64,000 nucleotides of DNA from Actinocorallia herbida (lineage in GTDB: Bacteria; Actinomycetota; Actinomycetes; Streptosporangiales; Streptosporangiaceae): NCBI RefSeq assembly GCF_003751225.1, contig NZ_RJKE01000001.1, positions 5,580,001-5,644,000 of the forward strand, read 5' to 3'. The position numbers and the translations under genes are program-made. Below the pieces are notes generated by a model. That model worked only from the letters and a program-made list of their open reading frames with translations, was not told the origin of the DNA and did no database searches. Position 1 is the first letter of the stretch. Each line of letters opens with the position of its first letter. Shown piece after piece: positions 1-7,662 of this stretch.

Positions 1-60
1 TGCCGTCGAGCCGCCCACCGGGACCGCGTCGTCACCGCGGCGCTGCGCTCGCGTCTTTGA
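1..60 (+). CDS. C-terminal end of an unidentified protein (partial)
   Basis: Frame 1 is open from the window edge to a TGA at 58-60 and encodes about 19 residues ending in VVTAALRSRL. The tail is 25 bases before the start of the ArsO-like flavoprotein gene, so the two could be co-transcribed. Too little is visible to name the protein. A regulator or transporter of an arsenic-type operon is only a guess from the neighbour. Confidence 0.3.
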   Translation, partial: CRRAAHRDRVVTAALRSRL

Positions 61-85
61 CCTACCGAGATCGAAGGAGACGATC

Positions 86-1669
86 ATGACCGACCTCGCA
101 GGACCGGGTGAGCAGGGCGGCTGCTGCGGCGTCAGCGCGTGCTGCACCGACGCCGAGCAGGCGCTCGACCCCACCGTCACCGTCACCCAGGCCAAGACCG
201 ACGCCGGGTGCGGATGCGTCGAAGACACCGCGCCGGACGGCGAACCGCCGGTCGTCGTCATCGGGGCGGGACCCGTCGGGCTCGCCGCCGCCGCGCACCT
301 CGCCGAGCGCGGGCTCGGCTTCCTCGTCCTCGAGGCCGGGGAGACGGTAGGCGCGGCCGTCGCCGACTGGGGGCATGTGCGGCTGTTCTCGCCGTGGCGG
401 TACGACGTCGACGCCGCCGCCCGCCGCCTCCTTGAGGCCGAGGGCTGGACGGCGCCCGAGCCCGAGGTGCTGCCGACCGGCGCGGACCTCGTCCGGGACT
501 ACCTCACGCCGCTCGCCGCCGTCCCCGCGCTGGCCGGACGTATCCGCACAGGCGCGCGGGTACTGGCCGTCACACGTCAGGGCGTCGACACCACCCGCAC
601 GATCGGCCGCGACGGGCGCCCGCTCCTCGTCCGCGTCCGCCACGCCGACGGCACCGTCCAGGACGTGACCGCTCGCGCCGTCATCGACGCGTCCGGCACC
701 TGGGGACAGCGCAACCCCCTCGGCCACTCCGGCCTCGCCGCACCCGGCGAGGACGAGGCCGCGCCCCGCATCACCGGCCCGCTGCCCGACGTGCTCGGCC
801 GCGACCGGGAACGGTTCGCCGGGAAGCACACCCTCGTCGTCGGCATGGGCCACTCGGCCGCCAACACCCTGCTCGCCCTCGCCGAACTCGCCGCACAAGA
901 GGCCGGCACCCGGATCACCTGGGCCGTCCGGAACGCTTCGGTCGCCCGCCTGTACGGCGGCGGCGACGCCGACGGCCTGCCCGCTCGCGGCGCGCTCGGC
1001 ACCCGGCTGAAGAAGGCCGTCGACGGCGGCGAGATCGACCTCGTCCGCTCCTTCACCATCACCGGCTTCGCAGACGGCGCCGAGAGCGTGGACGTGACCG
1101 GATCGACCCCCGACGGCGCCCGGACGCTGACCGCCGATCTGGTCGTCGCCGCGACCGGATTCCGGCCCGACCTCGCCATGCTCCGCGAGGTCCGCGTCTC
1201 CCTGGACCCGGCCACCGAGGCTCCGATCGGCATCGCCGAGATGATCGACCCGAACTTCCACTCCTGCGGCACCGTCCCCCCGCACGGCGAACGCGACCTC
1301 GCCCAGCCCGAGAAGGGCTTCTACATCGTCGGCATGAAGAGCTACGGGCGCGCCCCGACGTTCCTCATGGCCACCGGCTACGAGCAGGTCCGCTCCGTCG
1401 TCGCCGCCCTCGCCGGCGACCGCGAGGCCGCCGACGCCGTCCACCTCGACCTGCCCGAGACCGGCGTCTGCTCCACCGGCCTCATCACCGAGGACCTGCT
1501 CCCCGGCGCCGAGGCCGGTTGCGGCACGGCCTGCGCGCCCGAGCCTGCCGCCGCGGAGGCGGACTCGTGCTGCGGCAGCGCTCCGCAGCCCGTGACCATC
1601 GGCATCGGAGCCCCCGTCGGCTTCGCCACCGGCCGCGCCCACGGCCACTCCGGCGACACCGCCTCCTGA
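86..1669 (+). CDS. FAD/NAD(P)-dependent oxidoreductase with Cys-rich ends, ArsO-like
   Basis: A 527-residue cytosolic flavoprotein. The FAD-binding GxGxxG is IGAGPVGLA (about residues 59-67), the second nucleotide site is VVGMGHSAAN (251-260), and the ATGFRPD motif (356-362) is typical of flavin monooxygenase/thioredoxin-reductase-like enzymes. Unusual clusters of cysteines sit at both ends (GGCCGVSACC at 11-20, GCGC at 41-44, a CxxxC and SCCGS near the C-terminus). Similar Cys-rich flavoproteins accompany actinobacterial arsenic operons (ArsO), so a thiol or metalloid redox role is inferred. The ATG at 86 follows AAGGAGA at 74-80. No other ars gene is visible, so the substrate is uncertain. 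Confidence 0.7.
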   Translation: MTDLAGPGEQGGCCGVSACCTDAEQALDPTVTVTQAKTDAGCGCVEDTAPDGEPPVVVIGAGPVGLAAAAHLAERGLGFLVLEAGETVGAAVADWGHVRLFSPWRYDVDAAARRLLEAEGWTAPEPEVLPTGADLVRDYLTPLAAVPALAGRIRTGARVLAVTRQGVDTTRTIGRDGRPLLVRVRHADGTVQDVTARAVIDASGTWGQRNPLGHSGLAAPGEDEAAPRITGPLPDVLGRDRERFAGKHTLVVGMGHSAANTLLALAELAAQEAGTRITWAVRNASVARLYGGGDADGLPARGALGTRLKKAVDGGEIDLVRSFTITGFADGAESVDVTGSTPDGARTLTADLVVAATGFRPDLAMLREVRVSLDPATEAPIGIAEMIDPNFHSCGTVPPHGERDLAQPEKGFYIVGMKSYGRAPTFLMATGYEQVRSVVAALAGDREAADAVHLDLPETGVCSTGLITEDLLPGAEAGCGTACAPEPAAAEADSCCGSAPQPVTIGIGAPVGFATGRAHGHSGDTAS

Positions 1670-1870
1670 CGCCGCCCACCAGCTGAGTCGCCTCTCCTCT
1701 CGGTCGGCCCCCGGCGGATCCCGCCGGTGCCGACCGGGCCGCGAGGGGGCCTGTTGGCCGAGGGCGGGACAGGTTGTTGGTGCGTCTCGGGAAGAGCATC
1801 GAAGATCGCGGCCGGGTCCTCGCCGGGATCTCCGGCCCGTAGGTTCAACAGGCTGAGCGGCCACAAGCAT

Positions 1871-1896
1871 CCGGCACGCCTCGTGAGGCGTGCCGG
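1871..1896. terminator. Bidirectional hairpin terminator
   Basis: A near-perfect inverted repeat with 12-base arms (CCGGCACGCCTC and GAGGCGTGCCGG) around a 2-base centre. It lies between two convergent genes that end at 1669 (+) and 1946 (-), the expected place for a shared terminator. There is no clear U-tract, as is common in high-GC actinomycetes. Confidence 0.65.
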
Positions 1897-1945
1897 GAGC
1901 CTTCGTCCTGCCCTCACCGAGACCTCGGTGCCGGCGGCGCCCGGG

Positions 1946-3625
1946 TCAGCCGGAGACGGATGCCGCGTGTTCGCCCGCGACGTGGGCGAACACACAGGTC
2001 GCGCCGATGCTGGCGCCGCCGGCCGGGTAGGCCCGGCCCATCACCGAGGCCGTGGCGTTGCCGGTGGCGTACAGTCCGGGGATGGGGAGACTCTCGCCGT
2101 CGAGGACCCGTGAGTGCTCGTCGCACAGAAGGCCGCCACTCGTGCCGACATCGCCGGGGAAGATCTCGACGGCGTAGAACGGTGCCTTGCCCACCGGTCC
2201 GAGGCAGGGGTTCGGACCGTGGGTCGGATCTCCCTGGGACCGCTCGTGGGCCCCGCGTCCGCGGTGGAAGTCCTGGTCCACGCCGTCGGCGGCGAAGGCG
2301 TTGAACCGCTCGACCGTGTCCTTGAGCGTCTCCGGCGGGATGCCGCACTTCGCGGCGAGCCCGGCGATCGTGTCGGCGCGCTTGATGAGACCGCGCTCGA
2401 TCCAGCTCTTGGGCGTGATGCCGGGTGGCATCATCCCGAGCAGGTAGCGTGCGCGGTGCCGGGCGTCGAGGATCAGCCAGGAGGGCACTCCCGCACCGGT
2501 CTCGGCCTGTCTGCGGTACATCTGGCGTCCGGCCTCCATCGCGGACTCGGCCTCGTTGAAGTAGCGCTCACCGTGACCGTCGACGATGATCGATCCGGGC
2601 CGGAACCGCTCGGGCAGGACCATTCCCAGGGTTCCGTCGAGCTTGTGAAAGACCGGAACCCACCAGGCCTCGTCCATGAGGTCCGTGGCCGCGCCGAGCT
2701 CCACCGCCAGGCCGATCGGGCCTCCGGTGTCCTCGGGATTGGCCAGCGTGTAGGTCCCGTCCGCCGGCTGGCCGCCGCCGTGCCGCGTCCTCATCCCGGC
2801 GTTACGAGCGAAGCCGCCGGACGCGATCAGGACTCCGGCGCGCGTTCCCACCCGCACCGTTCGTTCCTCGCGCTTGACGACGGCTCCCACCACCCGGCCG
2901 TCCTCCACCACCAGTTCCTCCAGGGACGCTTCGGTCCAGATCGGAACCTCGCGCCGAAGGAGCACGTCCAGGAGCTGGGCGGTCAACGCTCCGCCGTTCG
3001 ACGTCATCCGCTTGCGCCGCAGCGCCGCGAAGGCCGTACGGGCGCCGATGCGGACGGCCTTGCCCAGGCTCCGCAGGCTGACCCTGATGAGGGTGAGCGC
3101 GCCGGCCTCCGCGGTCCTGACCACGAGCGGGGCGGCGATCGCGGGACGCAGCCTCCGGCCGAGCGGGCCGAGCCTCCCGGTGTCGTACAGCGTCGCCTCG
3201 ATCGCGCGGCCGTTGACCACCGCGCCCTCGACCCCGGGGATCTCCGCGTAATAGTCGCTGTTCCCGTCGCACAACGCGAACTCGACGCCCTCCTTCTCCA
3301 GAAGGCGCACCATGTCCGCGCCGGCGGTGACGTAGGCGCGACGACGCGCGAGCGACGAGGCGGGACCGATCTTCTCAGCGTCGCCGACCACGGAGGCGAA
3401 GTGATCGAGCGCGTTCTCCAGCGAGTCCTCAAGGCCGTGGCGCTTCATGACCGGGTTGTCCGGCAGCCACAGGACACCGCCGGAGATCCCGAGCGATCCG
3501 CCGAGGAACGCGGACTTCTCCACGACCAGGACGTCCAGGCCCGCGGCGCTCGCCGTCACCGCGCCCGCCAGGCCGCCGCCGCTGCCGACGACGAGAAAAT
3601 CAGTGTGGTGGTCCCACGCGGGCAT
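1946..3625 (-). CDS. FAD-binding dehydrogenase, 3-ketosteroid-delta1-dehydrogenase-like
   Basis: A 559-residue flavoprotein of the fumarate reductase/KstD family. The N-terminal dinucleotide site is FLVVGSGGGLAGAV (about 10-23), followed by an acidic residue in LVVEKSAFLGG. The C-terminal FAD-closing motif GLYATGNATASVMGRAYP (from about residue 515) is characteristic of 3-oxosteroid 1-dehydrogenases and relatives that desaturate cyclic ketones. Its gene starts 41 bases after the stop of the SDR gene on the same strand, so the two probably form an operon that oxidises an alcohol to a ketone and then desaturates it. The steroid substrate is an inference from the family. Other alpha,beta-desaturating flavoproteins remain possible. 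Confidence 0.75.
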   Translation of the reverse strand: MPAWDHHTDFLVVGSGGGLAGAVTASAAGLDVLVVEKSAFLGGSLGISGGVLWLPDNPVMKRHGLEDSLENALDHFASVVGDAEKIGPASSLARRRAYVTAGADMVRLLEKEGVEFALCDGNSDYYAEIPGVEGAVVNGRAIEATLYDTGRLGPLGRRLRPAIAAPLVVRTAEAGALTLIRVSLRSLGKAVRIGARTAFAALRRKRMTSNGGALTAQLLDVLLRREVPIWTEASLEELVVEDGRVVGAVVKREERTVRVGTRAGVLIASGGFARNAGMRTRHGGGQPADGTYTLANPEDTGGPIGLAVELGAATDLMDEAWWVPVFHKLDGTLGMVLPERFRPGSIIVDGHGERYFNEAESAMEAGRQMYRRQAETGAGVPSWLILDARHRARYLLGMMPPGITPKSWIERGLIKRADTIAGLAAKCGIPPETLKDTVERFNAFAADGVDQDFHRGRGAHERSQGDPTHGPNPCLGPVGKAPFYAVEIFPGDVGTSGGLLCDEHSRVLDGESLPIPGLYATGNATASVMGRAYPAGGASIGATCVFAHVAGEHAASVSG

Positions 3626-3666
3626 GCCCTTTTCCTTTCTCAGGGTCGTTCAGCATCCGGCGCACC

Positions 3667-4416
3667 TCAGATCTGTCCGGAGCCGCCGTCGACGTAGAGG
3701 TTGGTCCCGGTGATGTAGCTGCTTTCGGCGGTCGCCAGGAAGAGGGCCGCGGAGGCGATCTCCGCGGGGTCGCCGACGCGTCCGAGGGGCACGCCGGTGC
3801 CGATCATCGTGAAGAAACCCTCGGTGTCGGAGGCGTCGGGTGCCGCCGCGGCGAGGGCCGGAGTCGCGATCGCCCCGGGCGAGATGGTGTTGACGCGGAT
3901 GCCGCGGCCCTTGAGCTCGTTGGCCCAGGTCCTGCCCAGGGAGCGCACGGCCGCCTTGGCCGCGGCGTAGACGCCGAAGTACTCGCTACCGCTGTCCGCC
4001 CCGATCGAGGACAGCAGGATGACGGAGCCACCGTCGTTGAACAGCGGCAGCGCCTTCTGCACCGTGAAGAGCGTCCCCGCGACGTTCGTGCCGAAGATCC
4101 CGTCGAAGTACTCCTGGGTGGCGTCCTCGAGCCGGGACAGCCCGCCGCCGCCCGCGTTGGCCACCACCACGTCCACCCGCCGCCCGTCCGCGGTGATCCC
4201 GGCGTAGAGGGCGTCGAGCGCGGTCTGGTCGGACACGTCGGCCTGAACGCCGGTCGCGTTCTCCCCGATCGCCACGACCGCCGCGTCGAGCTCCGGCTTC
4301 CGGCGACCGGTCACGTACACGTGCGCGCCTTCGTCGGCGAACCGCTTCGCGATCGCCAACCCGATGCCCGAGGACCCGCCCGTGACGACAGCGGTCTTGC
4401 CGGCAAGTTTCGACAT
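3667..4416 (-). CDS. Short-chain dehydrogenase/reductase (classical SDR)
   Basis: A 249-residue classical SDR. It shows the cofactor motif TGGSSGIG (12-19), VVANAGGG for the NAG motif, and the catalytic Tyr and Lys in YAAAKAA. It is likely an NAD(P)-dependent oxidation or reduction of a secondary alcohol or ketone. The start MSKLAGK at 4416 is preferred over an upstream ATG because GGAGGG (4420-4425) lies just before it and the extra residues are not SDR-like. It is the first gene of an operon with the KstD-like flavoprotein and is divergent from the TetR gene at 4568. Confidence 0.85.
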   Translation of the reverse strand: MSKLAGKTAVVTGGSSGIGLAIAKRFADEGAHVYVTGRRKPELDAAVVAIGENATGVQADVSDQTALDALYAGITADGRRVDVVVANAGGGGLSRLEDATQEYFDGIFGTNVAGTLFTVQKALPLFNDGGSVILLSSIGADSGSEYFGVYAAAKAAVRSLGRTWANELKGRGIRVNTISPGAIATPALAAAAPDASDTEGFFTMIGTGVPLGRVGDPAEIASAALFLATAESSYITGTNLYVDGGSGQI

Positions 4417-4525
4417 GATCCCTCCAAGGGCGCACGGCGGGCCTTGACCGCTGATCGCGGTGGAACAGGGCAGGGCCGGCCGGGAAGACGGGCCGCGCAA
4501 TGCGCGACGGCCTCGGTGCACGAAA

Positions 4526-4541
4526 CGTACATCAACGTACG
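4526..4541. promoter_or_regulatory. Candidate TetR operator, CGTAC-N6-GTACG
   Basis: An inverted repeat CGTACATCAACGTACG in the 151-base space between the divergent SDR (start 4416) and TetR (start 4568) genes. Its size and central position fit an operator by which the TetR protein controls itself and the SDR/KstD operon. No matching copy was found elsewhere in the window. Confidence 0.5.
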
Positions 4542-4567
4542 GATTACCGGCAAGCTATCCTTGGGGA

Positions 4568-5125
4568 ATGTCCCAGGACCCCGAGCGGGCTCCCCGACGC
4601 GACGCCGTGCGCAATCGCGCACGGCTTCTCGATGCCGCCCGCAAGACGTTCGCCGAGCACGGGCTCGATGTTCCGCTCGAAGAGGTCGCCCGAACGGCGG
4701 GCGTCAGCAGGACGACCCTCTATCGCAACTTCGCCACGCGTGAGGAACTCGCCGCGACGGTCTTCGAGGACAACGTGGCCTGGATCGAGGAACGGGCCGC
4801 GGAACTCACGGGCCGGCCCTCGGCCGTCGTCCAGCTGTTCGACTTCGTCCTCGACCTGCAGTTCGCCCACGGAGGCATCGCCCACATGCTCTCCCAGGCA
4901 GGGGCCTCGTGGTTCTCCTCGCTCGCGGGCCGTACCGCCGCCGCTTTCGTCCCCCTCCTCGAGGCGGGCCGCGCTGAAGGAGTGGTGCGCCCGGACGTCT
5001 TCGTCTGCGATGTGATCCTCGCCTACCAGATGGCGGAAGGCGCGATGCACGACGCCGAGGGCGACGCGGGCGAGGAGAACCGTAAGCGGATCCGGGCCAT
5101 GCTGCACCGGTCCTTGTTCCTCTGA
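4568..5125 (+). CDS. TetR/AcrR family transcriptional regulator
   Basis: A 185-residue TetR-type repressor. The N-terminal helix-turn-helix is clear (RARLLDAARKTFAEHGLD, then VPLEEVARTAGVSRTTLYRNF, about residues 18-55), followed by a divergent helical ligand-binding half. The start at 4568 (MSQDPER) gives a normal-length protein, and the upstream extension is not needed. It is divergent from the SDR/KstD operon, whose regulation by this protein is the natural inference. The ligand is unknown. Confidence 0.85.
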   Translation: MSQDPERAPRRDAVRNRARLLDAARKTFAEHGLDVPLEEVARTAGVSRTTLYRNFATREELAATVFEDNVAWIEERAAELTGRPSAVVQLFDFVLDLQFAHGGIAHMLSQAGASWFSSLAGRTAAAFVPLLEAGRAEGVVRPDVFVCDVILAYQMAEGAMHDAEGDAGEENRKRIRAMLHRSLFL

Positions 5126-5404
5126 GCGCGCTCACCGAACAGCGGGAGCGGCCGATGGCCAGGCGTGATACCGCGCGATCGTCAAGCCGGGCGAGCCTCG
5201 GTCGGCATGGCCCCGAGGTCACTCGGTCTTCCTGACCGCGGCTTCGCCTCATCGACGACGGCCGGACCACCTGTGCCTGCGCTCCGACCGTCATCGGACC
5301 GACGCCGAAGCCCGCCTACCGCCGATTCCCGTACCGATCCTCGTCGCGGGCCGTTCATCGCCGCGCCGCCGTCGCGCTTCGATGTCCTCCGCCCCCCAGG
5401 ACCA
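5126..5404. other. Intergenic region without a recognised gene
   Basis: About 280 bases between the TetR gene and the phosphotransferase promoter. Reading frames here give only Arg/Pro/Ser-rich shadow peptides and no motif or ribosome binding site was seen. Confidence 0.5.
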
Positions 5405-5436
5405 TTGTTGAGTGAACACTTACTTGCTAGTGTTCA
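5405..5436 (+). promoter_or_regulatory. Promoter overlapped by a perfect inverted repeat
   Basis: TGAACACT (5413-5420) and AGTGTTCA (5429-5436) form perfect 8-base arms around 8 bases. TTGTTG (5405-5410) and TAGTGT (5428-5433) sit 17 bases apart and could be the -35 and -10 boxes, so a bound repressor would cover the promoter. It lies 33 bases before the phosphotransferase start. TetR-type operators have this size. The TetR at 4568 is the nearest candidate, but its own promoter carries a different repeat. Confidence 0.55.
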
Positions 5437-5469
5437 GGGTCCGGTCGTTCGGTTTCCGAGGAGGACGCA

Positions 5470-6543
5470 TTGGGCGAGGGCGGGCAGAGCATCCCGGTGA
5501 ACCTGGACCTGATCACCGCGCAGTGGATGACGGACGCCTTGGCGGCGTCCCACCCGGGCGCGGTGGTGTCAGAGGTGAAGGTCGTGCTGCGCGATGACGG
5601 CACCAACCGGCGGGCCCGCCTGGGCCTGACCTACTCGGCCGGGTCCGGGCCGGACACGGTCTTCGTGAAAGCGGTCGACCCCGCCCACGCCGAACTCACC
5701 GCCGCGACCAGCGGCCTGTTCCACGAGCCGCGCCTGTTCCTGTCGGGGATGGCCCTGCCGGTCGACCACCCGGCCGTCCACCTGTCGCTGATCGACGAGC
5801 CCGGTCAGAACTTCATCATGGTGATGGAGGACCTGTCCGCCCGCGGCGCCGACCCCCGCGACTCCACCCGCCCCCTCACCCCCGCCCAGGCCGCCGCCGG
5901 GATGCGCGCGCTGGCCCGCCTGCACAGCACGTTCTGGAACACCCGGCTCACCGAGCGTGCAGCACTGTCCTGGGTCGAGCTCTACACTCCGTGGCCCGAA
6001 GAGATGGACGAGCTCATGGCCGGCGTCATCCCCCTGGCCTTCGACATGGCAGGCGACGCCGTCCCCGGCCCGGTCCGCGCCTACCGGCCGATGGACCTCA
6101 TCCTCCTGTGGAAGAGCTACGTCCGCACCCTGGCCACCGGGCCGCAGACCCTCCTGCACGGAGACGCCCACATCGGCAACACCTACGTCCTGCCCGGCGA
6201 CGACATCGGATTCCTGGACTGGCAGATGCTCCGGCGCGGCCACTGGTCGCTGGACGTCGGCTACTTTCTCCAAGGAGCCGTGACCACCGAGGATCGCCGC
6301 GCTCACGAGGCCGAGCTGATCGAGGTCTACCGCACGTCCCTGGACGTCCCCGAGGAGGAAAGGCCGACCGCCGAGCAAGCCTGGACCTCCTACCGCGCCA
6401 GCACCGTCTACGGCCTCGTCCTGTGGCTCGCCACCCTCACCGGCAGCGCCTGGCAGCGCGAAGACATCTCCCTCGCCCTCACCCAGCGCTACGCCGACGC
6501 CTTCAACGACCTCGACGCCCCCACCGCCATCCCCGCCCCCTGA
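5470..6543 (+). CDS. Aminoglycoside/ecdysteroid-kinase-like phosphotransferase
   Basis: A 357-residue small-molecule kinase of the protein-kinase-like fold. The ATP-anchoring lysine is probably K67 in VFVKAVD. The catalytic loop is HGDAHIGN (230-237) and the metal-binding Asp is in FLDWQ (250-251). Such enzymes transfer phosphate from ATP to a hydroxyl of aminoglycosides, choline, sterols or ecdysteroids. The TTG start at 5470 follows GAGGA at 5460-5464. The substrate is unknown. The context (KstD-like, SDR, esterases) makes a lipid or steroid alcohol at least as likely as an antibiotic. Confidence 0.7.
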   Translation: MGEGGQSIPVNLDLITAQWMTDALAASHPGAVVSEVKVVLRDDGTNRRARLGLTYSAGSGPDTVFVKAVDPAHAELTAATSGLFHEPRLFLSGMALPVDHPAVHLSLIDEPGQNFIMVMEDLSARGADPRDSTRPLTPAQAAAGMRALARLHSTFWNTRLTERAALSWVELYTPWPEEMDELMAGVIPLAFDMAGDAVPGPVRAYRPMDLILLWKSYVRTLATGPQTLLHGDAHIGNTYVLPGDDIGFLDWQMLRRGHWSLDVGYFLQGAVTTEDRRAHEAELIEVYRTSLDVPEEERPTAEQAWTSYRASTVYGLVLWLATLTGSAWQREDISLALTQRYADAFNDLDAPTAIPAP

Positions 6544-6575
6544 CGCCAGGCACCGCAGTCTCACCATGAGCAGGT

Positions 6576-6815
6576 TCAGGTAGGCGACATCAGCCCCTTA
6601 TCTGAGGTAGGGCATGGGTTGCCAACAGGGAAGGCAACGGCTTCGATGTCCTCTTCCGCGAGCTGCGCGACGAGCGCGGCCAGGCGGTCCTTGCGGCGGG
6701 CCACCGGGGCGAGGCGAAAGCCTTCGCGGCCGAAGCGACGGACGACGGACACGCCAAGACCGGCACCGGCGCCGAAAGCGCGATCACTCTGGAGGATTCT
6801 TTTCGCAGCGGCCAT
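6576..6815 (-). pseudogene. N-terminal remnant of an SDR, broken copy of the gene at 15109
   Basis: Seventy-nine codons. From about residue 14, GAGAGLGVSVVRRFGREGF and the following stretch through AVAFP match, with few changes, residues 9-57 of the SDR at 15109-15864 (GAGTGLGVSVARRFGREGF). Identity then stops and the frame ends in unrelated residues. The first residues are also altered. It starts a few bases from operators of the type found before the intact copy, and is divergent from the TetR gene at 6933. It is therefore a decayed duplicate in which regulator and operators survive. Confidence 0.75.
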
Positions 6816-6818
6816 AAG

Positions 6819-6874
6819 TTGACCTATGGGTCAATCTGATTACCGAGCCGACATCAACTTGACCCTTGGGCCAG
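6819..6874. promoter_or_regulatory. Paired TetR operators TTGACC-N4-GGTCAA
   Basis: TTGACCTATGGGTCAA (6819-6834) is an inverted repeat, and TTGACCCTTGGGCCAG (6859-6874) is a second, weaker copy with centres 40 bases apart. They fill the space between the SDR remnant and the TetR gene at 6933. The same pair, with a perfect palindrome and 42-base spacing, precedes the intact SDR at 15109. This supports one regulator acting at both places. Confidence 0.75.
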
Positions 6875-6932
6875 GTTAATGACGGCGTGGCCGCGACACT
6901 AGGGTTCTACCCATGACCAGGAGGGACACCGG

Positions 6933-7562
6933 ATGCGGGCCGACGCCCAACGAAACGCGCAGAAGCTGCGGGCGGCCGCGATCGAGCTCTTCCGGGAACG
7001 CGGGCTCCAGGTCCCGCTGAAGGAGATCGCGCGCCATGCCGGGGTGAGCCACGGAACGCTCTACAACCTGTTCGGCGGGCGCGAGGCGCTCATCAACGAG
7101 GTCGTGGCCGACCTCGCCGTCGACCGTCTCGACGGGGTGGCCGAACGGGCGCTGGCCTGCTCGGACGCCTGGGACGGATTCGCCTACTACGTCGAGGGGG
7201 TGTGCGAGCTGCAGGCCACCGACCCCGCCATCAGCGACGTGGTCACCGGCCGCTACCCCGACGCTGAGCGCCTGATGGACGTCTGCGGCCGCATCCAGGT
7301 CGCCGCCACCCATCTCATCGCGAGGGCTCAGCAGGCCGGTGCGCTCCGCCCCGACTACACCGGCGAAGACCTGCTGTTCATCTTCGGCACCAACGCACTG
7401 CTGGCACGCGCCGCCGCCGGCACCGCCCCCGACGCGTGGCGCCGCGCCGTCGCTCTCATGCTCGACGGTCTGCGAGCCCAAGCCGCACGACCGCTCCCCG
7501 CAGGTCCGTTGACCTCGCAGCAGGCCTACACGGTGATGGGACGCCTCACCGCCGCTCCGTGA
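6933..7562 (+). CDS. TetR/AcrR family transcriptional regulator
   Basis: A 209-residue repressor with an N-terminal DNA-binding domain (AAIELFRERGLQVPLKEIAR, then HAGVSHGTLYNLFGGREALI, about 14-55) and a C-terminal helical domain of the SBP-like type (PLPAGP near the end). GGAGGG at 6919-6924 precedes the ATG at 6933. The protein is flanked by two copies of TTGACC-N4-GGTCAA, and the same sites occur at 15021-15084. It therefore probably represses itself and the SDR at 15109. The inducer is unknown. Confidence 0.85.
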   Translation: MRADAQRNAQKLRAAAIELFRERGLQVPLKEIARHAGVSHGTLYNLFGGREALINEVVADLAVDRLDGVAERALACSDAWDGFAYYVEGVCELQATDPAISDVVTGRYPDAERLMDVCGRIQVAATHLIARAQQAGALRPDYTGEDLLFIFGTNALLARAAAGTAPDAWRRAVALMLDGLRAQAARPLPAGPLTSQQAYTVMGRLTAAP

Positions 7563-7662
7563 GCGCCGTCCCCGGATGGGGCGGACGCCTGCCGGCCGAG
7601 ATCGGTCACCCTCACCTGCTACAGAAGACCGGCACGGGTCATCAGGTGAGGCATCGCCCTGG

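Noticed and set aside
62-1870. Long minus-strand open frame opposite the flavoprotein gene
   Set aside because: Gly/Ala/Asp-rich mirror of a high-GC coding strand, with no motif and no ribosome site.
2114-3697. 527-codon plus-strand frame opposite the KstD-like gene
   Set aside because: Antisense shadow. The minus frame carries the complete FAD motifs.
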